A stretch of 64,000 bases of DNA. Origin: Anagrus nilaparvatae (lineage: Eukaryota > Arthropoda > Insecta > Hymenoptera > Mymaridae). Made by a program: the position numbers and the translations under genes. The DNA lies in the NCBI GenBank assembly GCA_022575985.1, contig JAKSXM010000040.1, forward strand, positions 12,604,001 to 12,668,000, read 5' to 3'. The notes beneath the pieces are model-generated. The model was not told the origin of the DNA and ran no database searches. It saw nothing but the letters and a program-made list of their open reading frames with translations. Every line of letters begins with the position of its first letter. The stretch's first letter is position 1. This document shows positions 31,469 through 42,035 of the stretch, in pieces.

Positions 31469-32186
31469 TGTGAGGTTCCTTCCAATACCCGGAAGGCGAT
31501 GTAATGACGATCACTACCAATGTATTGGTCATATATCACACTCCAGTCGCCTATTCTCCCGGAACTCAGCTTCTGTAGCGAAGGTTATGTCCGGGACAGA
31601 GGCACCCCAACCCGGCCTCTCGTAGTTAGGCCTGTTGCCTCTATTCTGGACCACTAGTTTGCACCTAGTGGCCATTTCGAGCACCTATCGTCCCCTGGGG
31701 TTAGTCGTTGGCATCCCCCATTCCAGAGCCCTGGCGTTGAAGTCTCCACCAAGGATGACGCCACCAGTAGCCGTTCGGACCGTGCTCTCGATGCTGGCCA
31801 GCTTTGTAGCCAGCTCTGCCGAGTTGTCGTTTGGGGAGAGATAACAACTTATGTAAGTTGCCTCCCCGCACTTGGCCCAGACGTGGCAATTCCCTTTCCC
31901 TTGTTGGGTAAGAGAGTTTGGGCTCTGCCTCGAAGCCATATGGCGCGGCAGCCAGTGTCATCGGAAAGCCAGTACTTGTGGTTCATGTTGTAATATTGCT
32001 CGCTTAGTAAGAGGATATTTGCATCCTCTTCGCGAGCAATTTCATCCAACAATGCACCAGCTTCCCGTGCGTGTCGCATGTTCCCGTGGAGAACCTTGAT
32101 CATTTCCGATGACACCTGCTTCTTGCCACAGCTAGAGCCTCCCGGTAACTGGGGCAGTTTCCCTCTCCAGGATAGTGCTCAGTGGA
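31463..32186 (-). pseudogene. Inverted R1-like fragment: endonuclease and end of ORF1
   Basis: Opposite in strand to copy C and abutting it. It matches copy B at about 22252-22985, including the same one-base deletion in GGTAAGAGAGTTTGGG, so it derives from the same sub-lineage. It holds the ORF1 end, the ATGA overlap (near 32100), VLHGNMRHAREAG, LGGDFNARALEWGMP and the SDHHYI region, with TAG at the same place as in copy C. Confidence 0.88.
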
Positions 32187-32483
32187 GCTTTGTAGCCAGC
32201 TCTGTCGAGCTGGGGGTAGATTTAGCATTTTGGGAGAGATAGCATCTTATATAAGTTGTCTCCCCGCACTTGGCCCAAACGTGGCAATTTCCTTTCCCTT
32301 GTTGGGTAAGGGACGTTTGGGCTCTGCCTTGAAGCCATATGGCGCAGCAGCCAGTATCATCGGAAAGCCAGTACTTGTGTTTCATGTTGTAATATTGCTC
32401 ACTTAGTAAGAGGATATTTGCATCCTCTTCGCAAGCAATTTAATCCAACAATGCACCAGCTTCCCGAGCGTGTCGCATGTTTC
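32187..32483 (-). pseudogene. Second inverted R1-like fragment: endonuclease start
   Basis: Joins the preceding fragment at 32186/32187. Encodes MKHKYWLSDDTGCCAIWLQG and onward with the AKSTPSS insertion, so it is closer to the plus-strand copy C segment 30290-30540 than to its neighbour. It forms an inverted repeat with that segment about 1.7 kb away. Confidence 0.85.
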
Positions 32484-32958
32484 CTTTATTTAATTAGATG
32501 AGTGATAAATGAATTATTCTAAATAAATTTAAGAAACATATCACTGATTACATTTCACTCACTCTGCATATGCATTTTCAATGTATCTATTATTAGTCAA
32601 CACATTTCTTTTATACGTGCATTTTTAAAATAATTATTTTGTTATTCACAATATTAATAATATAGCAGTTAATTATTACCGATAATGTAATTCTTTCTAT
32701 AAAAAATAAACCTTTACCAGAAAATTTTATTAACTTTTCTAATATAAAAAAACAAATTTAAAGAAAATAGTTTTTCTATCATTTTACAATTTCTTGCATA
32801 ACTTTGAAATTGGAGTCAGATCATTTGAGCGACATCTTCATTTTTTCATGCAAACAATCATTGTTGACATTTTAAAATTTTGATAACAAATAACAACAAA
32901 TATCATAACGTACAATTACATTTATTTATCATTATTGTTAAATAAGATATAATTTTTT
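32484..32958. other. AT-rich spacer
   Basis: Nothing recognised. Confidence 0.4.
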
Positions 32959-33207
32959 TTAGAAAATTGAAAATCTAAGAAGGCTATGACACAGATAAAT
33001 GATTTGCGAATTTTTGGACGTAGGTTTCATTTAATTATTTTCTGTCTTGAGTGAACACTATTTAATGGCAATTTAAATGAAGTCTTCGTTCCATCGCTAA
33101 AGAAGAAGTTCTCACTCAAATTAAAAAATAAATAAACAAAATCTAAGTCAATAAATTCCAATTCATTTATCTCTGTCGGGGCCTTCTTAGACTTTCAATT
33201 TTTTCGA
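32959..33207. mobile_element. MITE with about 40-bp terminal inverted repeats
   Basis: Left end AAAATTGAAAATCTAAGAAG, right end its complement with one mismatch (AAAATTGAAAGTCTAAGAAG). The repeats extend through GACA(C/G)AGATAAATGA. About 249 bp, non-coding. Target duplication not clear because the flanks are T-rich. Confidence 0.75.
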
Positions 33208-33274
33208 AAATGTTTACAAAAATACGTTTTTTGCAACGTGGCCAGCGATTTTTGAATCGGAAGCTTCACAGCCC

Positions 33275-34940
33275 CTTAAACCTTATATTTTTTTGCTAAA
33301 AAAAAATTTCGATGGGACACTGCTTTTTGGGAGCTCTAGATAAAAAAATAGCAGCTTTCAAAAGATCATTTTTTACATTCATATTTCCCGCCAAGTCACG
33401 TGACCAATCAAAAGTCTGACCAAAAATGTGGATTCCGCGGGAAATTTTACATAAGGATCTTTATATGTTATTAACAGCTTTCATGTTAAAACGGTGATAT
33501 AATAAAGAATTTTCTGATTAATTTTGAATAATTTGGTAGAATTTAAAAAATAAAAAAACTCCTTAGAGTCTTTCTTTGCCAAAACAGCAATGGTGGGCAG
33601 GTTGGGTCATCGGATCGGTCTGAAATTTTTCACATGTTTTTGTAACATAAACATAGGAAAATCCTGAAATTTTTAGCCTTCCAGGTCTTAAACAGCCCGA
33701 ATTATGGCCAATCAAACTCATTAGGCGGCTCTCGACCAGCATTAGTGCTTTTCAGGAAAATTGTTAAAAATCATAAATATAAGCTTGGAAAAAAATTCTG
33801 AAAGAGTATATTTGTTGGGAAACCTTTTGTAAATCCATTTTTGCTACTGGTTTTTCGAAAAAACCCCAGGAAATTCCGGAAAATGGGAAAATGGTTAGAA
33901 AATACTCAATAATAATCCAAAACTTTTCTCTTTACGATAAAATTTAAGTGAGTTATGCATTTTTCAAGTTATAATGTCGTTTTAGAGCCTAAAATTAAAA
34001 TTAATATAAAAATGGTATTTTTTGACAGTATCTTTACATGACCATTAACTTGGTTAATTTTCATCGAAAATAGTAATTTTTTTTTATTTAGGACTACTTT
34101 TTCCCTGGCTATTCGATTCTGAAAGCAAAAAAGTTAATTATTCTAACCCCTTATGGAAAATTAAATAAAGAAGAATTGAAAATATGAAATTCTTCTAAAA
34201 CAGGCTAAAATCGACCTTAATGGCCGAAATCAAAATTTTTTTTCGGACAGATTGATGGGATTTTGGTTGAAAAAAATTATGAAAAAAAAATTTTCAAAAA
34301 AAAAAAAATCGCGGCAAATGAGATATTGCGATTTTTCTTAAAACGCATTTTCCCATTTTCCGGAATTTCCCGGGGTTTTCCCGAAAAAATAATGGCAGAA
34401 AAGGATTCAATGAAGGTTTCCCAACATATATACTCTTTCAGAATTTTTTTTCAAGCTTATATTTATGTTTTTAACAATTTTCCCGAAAAGCACTAACGCT
34501 GGTCGAGAGCCGCCTAATGAGTTTCATTGGCCATAACTCGGGCTGTTTCAGACCTAGAAGACTAAAAATTTCAGGATTTTCCTATCTTTATGTTATAAAA
34601 ACATGAGGAAAATTTGAGGTCGGTCCGATGACCTAACCTGCCCACCATTGCTGTTTTGGCAAAGAAAGACTCTTTAAAAAATTATGATACTTTAACCTTT
34701 TAATTTAAAATTTCGCTGCTATAACATAAGCGCTTTTAAAAATATGAAAAGATATATTCTTATGTAAAATTCCCCGCGGAATTCAAATTTTTGGTCGGTT
34801 TTTATTGGTCACGTGACTTGGCAGGAAATTTGAAATTTGTAAAAAATGAACTTTTGAAAGCTGCTATTTTTTTATCTAGAACTCCAAAAAGCAGTGTCCC
34901 ATCGAAATTTTTTTATAACCAAAAAATATAAGGTTTAAGA
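33275..34940. mobile_element. Large palindrome, fold-back family 2
   Basis: Two arms of about 600 bp (33275-33890 and 34350-34940) are imperfect inverted copies, separated by about 460 bp. Shared blocks include ACTGCTTTTTGGGAGCTCTAG/its complement, GTCACGTGAC (33395-33404, 34808-34817), CAGCAATGGTGGGCAGGTT and CGGCTCTCGACCAGC. A further inverted pair, CCCTGGCTATTCGATTC at about 34100 and its complement at about 35068, encloses the right half only, so two overlapping fold-backs or a nested copy are possible. No coding sequence. Confidence 0.8.
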
Positions 34941-35115
34941 AAAATTTTAAGCCTGGTTAGAAGATTTTTCACTGATAGGTATTTGAGAAATCGACTTTTG
35001 AAAAAAAACAGCCTATCTTAGCGATTCCTTGCGCATGCGCTACTCAAAAAAAATTTTTGACCCCGGAATCGAATAGCCAGGGAAATTTCCTATTCGGACC
35101 TAATAAGAAAAAATT

Positions 35116-36095
35116 TTTTATGCTAATTTGAGTTTTTTACAGCAATAATAAAAAAAATTATGACTCATTTTTCTTACATTTTTTACGGCAGTCAAAAACA
35201 CAAAAATGGCTGCCAAAAATCGAGATTTCGCTCTGGAAAGCTAAAATTTGGGCTGGTTTCTTATTTTTGGTAGTACTTTCAGAAAAAGCACTTTGGGGCA
35301 GTTTTGAAGACCCGACCATACAAATCGCACTCACTTTTTTTAAATTTACCCATATATATAGGATTAAAATATATAAATACATTTAAATTTATTTTCCTTA
35401 ATGATTTAAAATACGTTAAAATTCACTTTAAAGTTTATTTAATTTAAGGTAGTTGACCAGTAATTTAGACGACAATAGAAATTGCTAAAATTTTTATAGG
35501 GGGTTTATATTATAATAATACACATAAAAATAAAATTTTAAGAAAATTTTGATTTTCGTTTAGGAGATACAAAGCTCCAAAGTTGAATTCTTATACATTG
35601 CAAGCATAGGAGCCGAGTAAAAAAACACGGTTTTGAAATTTTTATTTACTGTCAACGCCGAAACTGAACAATAGATTTTTTTTTAAAAAAATTGCACCAA
35701 GTAAATTAATTGTTGAAGAAACTTCTATTCGATTTTTAAATAAATTGTGGTTTTCGTATAAAAGATATTTTAATTAGAAAAAATAAAAAATTGATGAAAA
35801 TTTTAAGGTGACAACGTCGACGTTTAAAATACACGCAAAATATTATAATAATAATCATATAAATAAAATCGTGCACTTACAAACATTGTGCGACGTTGTC
35901 GTACTTTTTTTTTTATTTAAGCTACCACGAAAAATGATCTGTCAAAATACCGTAATTTTAATTGTCTGGTGAAGAACCTTAACACGGTTTTCAATAAAAA
36001 TTTTACTTTTATATGTAATATTTTTATATGGCACTAAAAATAATTTTGTATAATAAATAATATAATTGAATTTTTAACGCTGGACATATTTGGAA
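35116..36095. other. AT-rich spacer
   Basis: No gene or repeat recognised. Confidence 0.4.
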
Positions 36096-36099
36096 TAAA

Positions 36100-36453
36100 T
36101 AAATAAAATGAGACGATGTCTTCCAGCAAAAATATTTTTATTTATAAAAATATATATAATATTTGTCAATATTTCGGAGTTATTTCACTCCATCATCAGG
36201 ACTAAAAAATAAAATGTACATTATTACTAATATAACAAAAAATATTTACAAAAAATTTTTACCATATAGTCTTAAAAATTAGATGTTTTTATACATAATA
36301 AATCAATACTTGTATGCACATTGATGAGTATGCACTGACTATTTTGTTTACATTTTTATGTACATTAGGATGTATAGGTTTTATACATGTGTAAGATATA
36401 TTCTTACAAGTCATAAAAATATTTTTGCTGGAAGACATCGTCTCATTTTATTT
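36100..36453. mobile_element. MITE-like element with about 41-bp perfect inverted repeats
   Basis: Left arm AAATAAAATGAGACGATGTC..., right arm its exact complement, both running through CTTCCAGCAAAAATATTTTT. Interior carries a hammerhead-like core on the minus strand (see the ncRNA entry). Sequence of the type TTTCGGAGT...ACTCCATCATCAGG also occurs at ends of Penelope-like elements, so a PLE derivative is an alternative to a DNA-transposon MITE. Confidence 0.75.
36172..36199 (-). ncRNA. Possible hammerhead ribozyme core
   Basis: Minus strand: CTGATGA, then a U, stem II GGAGT/ACTCC with a 6-nt loop, then GAAA. This is the hammerhead core order, but there is one extra U before stem II and I cannot find a convincing stem I partner. 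Treat as a candidate relic. Confidence 0.3.
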
Positions 36454-36739
36454 AAATAATATAATTTCTCCAGTTATTGAAATATTCAAAATAAATAATT
36501 TTTAAAATATGATATATAAAAATAAAATATTACTTTTATATTTATGGGCATTTCTACCTGATCGTTACTGTTGCTGTAATTCAGCGTTTTAAATGAATAG
36601 GCTTTATGTATTTAATTTTCTTTTTTTTTTTTTTTATTATGAAAAATTATTAAGCAAACTATATCTCAATGTAAGCAATTGTTTTTACAACAAAAAATCT
36701 GTTTATGACGTAAATATAGAAAGCAGTATCAGTAAAATT

Positions 36740-36829
36740 ATGAAAATCAGCTCTGTGGAGATCGCGATCTTACTTCTAATAATAGTTAATGCCATTTCCA
36801 TACCGTTTAATGAAATAACTTACGCTTAG
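36740..36829 (+). CDS. Short frame encoding a signal-peptide-like sequence
   Basis: ATG 36740 opens a 29-codon frame, MKISSVEIAILLLIIVNAIS then IPFNEITYA and TAG. It has the layout of a secretory signal peptide: Lys near the start, a hydrophobic core of about 11 residues, small residues before a plausible cleavage site. A GTATGT donor-like site follows the stop by one base. It could be a first exon with an alternative donor, a micropeptide, or chance. The longer frame from 36593 starts in T-rich sequence and is less likely. Confidence 0.3.
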   Translation: MKISSVEIAILLLIIVNAISIPFNEITYA

Positions 36830-37819
36830 AGTATGTCATAAATAAAAAGTTTAATATTAAATTTTCACAACGGAAAATGTTGTGCTATCAATCGTAGTAA
36901 ATTTATTCCGAATTAAAAACGCGTAGCTCGGAATTTAGTAATTTGAAATTTTCACCAGTTTACGTTCTTTTACATTCTTACCGTCTAATGTAATTTAAAT
37001 TTAGTTTTCCTTAAATATTCTGTAGGTGATAGCGAGTAAAATGAAATAAACTTGATGATTGTGCGATTTATTTTAAACAAAGAAATACAAGCGAAATTAC
37101 TAATGCCGTAACCGTAACTTTTTAAAAAACTCATATTTTTTAAACAGCCAATGCCGTATAATAAAATTTTGAACTTTACAAATATTGTGATCGATAATAA
37201 AAATTATTTTTTTTTCTTCTTATTAAGTCGGTAACGTAAAGTTTTCACTACAAAATTTTATAATTCTGATTTTAAAAAAAATTATTCAGTATTGATACGA
37301 CTATTTTGTTTGTTTACATGTTTATAGGTTAAATCATTATCATCAGTTTAATTTTGAAATAGCAACTGGATACTGTGAATACTTTTGGAAGCTGATTTAG
37401 ACGTAATTTTTATAATTTTATGGATGAAAAGTTAATTTTTTATTTTAGACATCTTATGAATTAATTCAAATTTTCTGAATCCTTATTCTTGGATAATACA
37501 CCAAAATTTTATTAGGAATACCGAAAAATGATTATTTTTTTAATGCTTTTGAGCAATCCTCGGGTGAAAAAGTATTTTTTAGGAACAAAAAATGTACGCT
37601 CCATGTCATAAAAAACTCAATACAAGTCTCAGGATTTTCTTTAATTACTGTAGTACAAAAGCTCAGACTTCCTAAAGTACTCGTTGTAAGAATTAGATTA
37701 CTTTTAGAAGTTCATCTTGATCAAAGGATAAAAAAAAAAGAAACAAATAACTTCAAACTTAAAATGAATTAGGATTAAAATTAATATTTAACTCCGCTTT
37801 AACCTAAAATGCGAATACT
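36830..37819. other. AT-rich spacer
   Basis: Nothing recognised apart from simple A/T runs. Confidence 0.4.
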
Positions 37820-37821
37820 TA

Positions 37822-38232
37822 TATTAATGCATTTTTATCCACTTTAGCCCTGGAAAGCATACATTAAATGCACCTATACTATGCTGGAATAACTAAAATT
37901 ATTAAAGTACTTTCATGCGTATGTCTGCGTGTGTCGATTTATACAAAATATGTGTATAACTATTGCTTATCGAAACTGCAAAATAATATCTCTATTATTC
38001 CATCTCTTGAATAAGCCATAGTTAGCATACAACTTGACGTATACTAGTTTTTCTAACCACTGTTCGTTGCGTTCGACATATAACCGCTAGATGGCAGGTG
38101 CTTATACTATATGTTTTCCAAGGGAGTCTAGCTTCCATGTAAAGTACTTTAAAAATTTTAGTTCTTCCAGCATGCAGGTGCATTTTGCATATTTTCTAAG
38201 GCTAAAAGTGGATAAAAAACATTAATACACAT
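37822..38232. mobile_element. MITE with about 90-bp imperfect inverted repeats
   Basis: Left arm (from ATTAATGCATTTTTATCCAC) and right arm (complement ATTAATGTTTTTTATCCAC) share GCACCT..ATGCTGGAA and AACTAAAAT..TTAAAGTACTTT. The centre is unrelated sequence. No clear target duplication. Confidence 0.7.
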
Positions 38233-38325
38233 GAGACAGAATGTACCCCATCATCCGACACTTATTTATATAGAGTTTTATACAGAGTCGAATAATGACG
38301 TACATTCTATCTCTTGTGTATTAAT
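38222..38325. repeat. 104-bp hairpin element
   Basis: Arms TTAATACACATGAGACAGAA (38222-) and TTAATACACAAGAGATAGAA (complement, to 38325), continuing through TGTAC. Overlaps the right end of the preceding MITE by the shared ATTAAT. Confidence 0.65.
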
Positions 38326-39070
38326 ATATAATTCTCTTATACCGTCTGGTAAATAGCAGTTACAAGAATATTTCTTACAAATATTTAGTATTATGAATAA
38401 AAAAAAAAAATTATCGAAATAGTTACGAACAGGTAGAAATGCCTTTATATCTAACAAAATAATTAAATACACAGTATTATTTTAGCTAGTTTTACAGCTA
38501 GTTCTTATTAAAATTTTATATATTCAGTTTATTGCTAGTGTAATAAATATTATTATTTTCATTATAAAATGCATTTTAATTATTTTTAATGTTAATAGTA
38601 ATGTTAATACTGTATCACGATTAATTTAAAAATCTTTGTCTTCTATTTATTTAATTCGATTGTTTTCTCTATGATTTTAATTAATGATTTTTATTTTAAT
38701 TTTATTTTAATTTTAATTAAGTTTATAATTTTTTTATTATTTTTATTCCTACTTCCACTGAAACGTTATCTTGAAAAGTGCTTATACTAGACAAAAATAA
38801 TACTCAATTCAACTATTATTTATATACATAAATAGATTTTTTAGCTAAAAAATTATTTTTACTTACAATTAATATTATCTTAATATTCTACTAGCTACCA
38901 ACAAAATAAGTTTTTAAGAGAATTACTATTAAGGTGCACCGAGCATCGTGAGGCTAATCAGCTAGTTTTTTATTTTTATTTTTATATCATTAAAATATTA
39001 TACCTCTTTTAATAAAAATATGTAATAAAAATACGCTTAAATAATAATTGCTTGTTAGTAATATACTTAC
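38326..39070. other. AT-rich intron-like sequence
   Basis: Downstream (minus-strand) side of the Shaker exon; no further exon seen here. Confidence 0.4.
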
Positions 39071-39185
39071 GTTAATAACGATTCTTTCGCAATAATCATG
39101 GTCATGTGCTACTGGATCAAAATGAGCAATTGCCGAAAACTCATGAGAATTAAAGCCAGTTCCTTCACCAATTAATTTAGACAAC
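39071..39185 (-). CDS. Sh: Shaker (Kv1) potassium channel exon, start of T1 domain
   Basis: A 115-bp minus-strand exon encoding 38 residues, LSKLIGEGTGFNSHEFSAIA then HFDPVAHDHDYCERIVIN. The last 18 residues match the Drosophila Shaker segment just before the T1 tetramerisation core (HF-P--HDHD-CER-VIN), which in Shaker continues VSGLRFETQL. Splice sites fit: acceptor TTTTAATTTTCAAAG before 39185 and donor GTAAGTAT after 39071; the exon ends in phase 0. Shaker subunits form voltage-gated K+ channels in neuronal and muscle membranes. The next exon is not in the window to its downstream side (1-39070), so that intron exceeds 39 kb and holds the transposons described here. Upstream exons were not identified either. 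The motif match is short but specific. Confidence 0.78.
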
Positions 39186-39299
39186 CTTTGAAAATTAAAA
39201 TAAGTGTTAAAAACATAAGCAACTCATGAGTTTTTATTTTATAAGTAGAGCATTAAAAACTATAAATAAAAGGTCACTACAAACAAGCATACAATTTTT

Positions 39300-39470
39300 T
39301 TCCTCCCAGGCACAAAACCTCTCGAACATAAATCTCGGCATCATTCCATGGATGAAGTATATTAGACACATGCGTGAACACGTAACACATGCTACTAATT
39401 ACGCTAGTACAAAAATTATTGCGCCCTCAATTATAACAAAGCTGCACAAAAAAAATTTCTGATCCTGTAA
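39300..39470. repeat. Diverged copy of the 10457 repeat block
   Basis: CCATGGATGAAGTATATTAG at about 39345 followed by ACACATGCGTGAACACGTAA matches 10457 onward with about 80% identity over the first 36 bp and patchily after. A 78-codon frame (39226-39462) crosses it; I do not regard it as a gene. Confidence 0.5.
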
Positions 39471-39479
39471 CTAGACCTA

Positions 39480-39890
39480 CCTACAGGTAAGTTTTTCGAT
39501 GTCCTAAAACCGAATCTGTAGTCAGAATTTAGCCTACACCCTCAGTCCCAGCTACCCCCAGCCACCCTCTAAACCGACCCAAAAAGGAAATATTTTACTA
39601 TGTCCAAAGGTTAAAAATAAAAGTACTTTAGTTACATATTTTGATGTTCTAAAAATGACTTTGAAGTCAGAAATTAACTATCACCCTTAGTTTTTGCCCC
39701 AGATACCCCAAGCATCCTCTAAACTGCCCCAGAGGGTGAATATATAATTATTTTCAAAAGTTAAAAATAAAAGTACCTTAGTTATGTTTTTTGATGCTCT
39801 AAAAACGAATTTTAAGTCAGAATTTATCCATCATCCTTAGTTTTTGTTCCAGCTAGCCTAGTTAACCTCTAAAACCCACCAGAGGAAGCT
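39480..39890. repeat. Three tandem units of about 145-152 bp
   Basis: Units begin near 39498, 39640 and 39793 with GATGTCCTAAAACCGAA-like blocks and share GTCAGAATTTA, CACCCTCAGT and AACCTCTAAA elements. Diverged, non-coding. Confidence 0.7.
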
Positions 39891-40206
39891 TAATTAATTG
39901 CTTTAAAATATTATATTATACCTATCATATAATTCTAATAATATGGTTAAAATACTGATACAAATTCAATTATAATATTTAAATATAATACATAATAACA
40001 ATAAAATTAAAGAATTTAAAATACAAAATAGAAAATAAAACAAATTAGTACATATACATATGTTGCAGCTATTATAGAACCAAAAATTTCTACTAAAACA
40101 TTACAAAAATTCAAGACACAACTTCGTTTGGTCCAAGTTTAAGCTACTAGACCATGAAACACAGAAACATGAGACAAAAAAACCACCAAAGTGTTACATA
40201 TAAATA
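39891..40206. other. AT-rich spacer
   Basis: Nothing recognised. Confidence 0.35.
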
Positions 40207-41041
40207 TTTACAAGTAGAGGTGGACGAGACTGCGAGACGAGAGCATTTGTAGAAAATTCGGGACGAGACGAGACATTCACATCGAGACTCTCGGGAAGTC
40301 TCGTCTCGAAAAAAAAAAATATTATTACATTTAGTTAATTTAAATTTTTACAATAAGTAAAAAGGCATTAAAATTAATATTCTTATTAAGACTGTGTACT
40401 TAAAAAATAGTTATAATTATAATTTTCTTTGATTTATCACTGCATACATTTTCTTAAACATTAAGTTTTATTTGATGATACATTATTAACAGTATATTAT
40501 TATTTACCTTCAATTTTCCCCTCGATCTCATAATCTTTTAAGGCTTGATCAGCTAATCAACCATCAAATAATATCAATAATAATCAACCGTCAAAGATAA
40601 TTTAAAACATTATTATTTTAAATCTTAAAAATACGTTACAGTAATTTATTGCAGATAAAAATTTTTTTTCTTCAAATGTATACAATTTTAATCAAAAACA
40701 ATATTTTTTTATTTATAATTTTACAAAGGAATAACTGCTTGATAAAAATTGTCAGGTTATTTTATTAACCATAAAAGAAACTCAGCTCAGAGGGCGCTTT
40801 AGTCTCACAGGAATTTATAAATATGTAATTGTTTGTATATAAATAGTTGACAATTTTATTTTTATAATTTTCCTGAAGAAAAACTTTAATTTTTTCGAGA
40901 CTTTCTCGAAAACGATACGAGATCGAGACGAGACCGAGACGAGGCCGAGACGAGACTGCAAAATTTCGAAATTTCCGATACCGAGACGAGACAAGCCTAA
41001 AGTCTCGGTATCGTCTCGTATCGTCCACCTCTATTTACAAG
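40207..41041. mobile_element. hAT-type non-autonomous element with 8-bp duplication
   Basis: Element 40215-41033 (819 bp), ends TAGAGGTGGACGAGAC and, as complement, TAGAGGTGGACGATAC. Perfect 8-bp duplications TTTACAAG at 40207-40214 and 41034-41041, the hAT size; TAGAGGTG is a common hAT terminus. Both ends carry runs of CGAGAC simple repeats. No transposase; a minus-strand 87-codon frame over the right end is a by-product of the repeats. Confidence 0.88.
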
Positions 41042-41553
41042 GATTCCGTCAGTAAACGAGGGAACTCACCAGGGAAAGCATATCCCCAATACATTTGTAA
41101 TATTACACTAATTAACTATATTTTTCATTAATAGTAATTATTCATTGTCCAATTATTTCATGACTTTTTGTAATGGTTAATGGTCGAAAAATTATTAAAA
41201 AATTATTATAGAAAGTATTGATTAATTTCCAAAACTCTATTAACCATTGCAAAAGTAATGAGATTTTGCATTAGGGCGGAGAGGGGGGTTTTGCCATCTT
41301 AAGAAAATCTGTACATTTAAAATGATTTTTATAATTATTTTTAAGCTTATACGAGAGTAAAAATTGTTTCATTGGCTAAAATGATGATAGCTGAACCTAA
41401 CAAGAAAAATGTTTTTAGCGATTTCAACACATTATTTTATTTTTAATTAGAGTTTTACTTTCGGAAAGCTCAAAATCTGGGGTTTTTGCCACCAAGTATA
41501 AGTATTTCGTCATATAATGATGCGTTTTTCGCCACTATATTTTTCATTAGCTC
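41042..41553. other. AT-rich spacer with a small inverted repeat
   Basis: TTTTGTAATGGTTAATGG (about 41166) and its near complement around 41250 form a hairpin of about 100 bp. Otherwise nothing recognised. Confidence 0.4.
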
Positions 41554-42035
41554 TACACTGACAATAGTAGGGGAACGCTTTCTTCCCTCAGTCAAGACAA
41601 CAGACTTCTCAAGCTTTTAGGATGGAATATTTCTTATTTTGGGAAAGAATCTTCCCCAAATTTTTAAATAATAGAATTAGAGTAGTAAAAACTCCAATCT
41701 TCTTTATCGGCGGAAGGTATTTTGGGAGGTATTTTTCTTATTTTTAGAGACCCTAGATTACCAGAGACGGGCAGATGTTGCTAGTTAAGATGGCGACTTT
41801 TCATTTAAGTACATATAAACACAAAAATGTTGCTAGCCAAGATGGCGAGCTTCCCATTTAAAATACATGGACCAATCAAAAACGGTCCCCCTATCTGTCC
41901 GTCTCTGGTTTATCTAGGGTCTCTACTTATTTTGAGATAGCAGCGCTCCAAAAACATAAGAAAGATTTTATAAAAATTTAGGGGAAGATTCTTTCCCGAA
42001 TGGGATATCTGCTTCCCCGTTCTTTTCTCAGTGTA
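41554..42035. mobile_element. TA-flanked MITE (outer of a nested pair)
   Basis: Element 41556-42033, ends CACTGACAATAGTAGGGGAA and, as complement, CACTGAGAAAAGAACGGGGA, with TA on both sides. Inner inverted blocks GGAAAGAATCTTCCCC near both ends. TA duplication suggests the Tc1/mariner superfamily. A second MITE is inserted inside it. Confidence 0.75.
41745..41926. mobile_element. TA-flanked MITE (inner of a nested pair)
   Basis: Element 41747-41924 (178 bp), ends GAGACCCTAGATTACCAGAG and, as complement, GAGACCCTAGATAAACCAGA, then GACGG(G/A)CAGAT. TA at 41745-41746 and 41925-41926. Its interior has two GTTGCTAG..AAGATGGCGA blocks about 65 bp apart. Confidence 0.82.

Noticed and set aside
40765..41028. 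Arg/Ser-rich minus-strand frame starting MDDTRRYRDF
   Set aside because: Translation of the CGAGAC microsatellite and terminal repeat of the hAT-type element.
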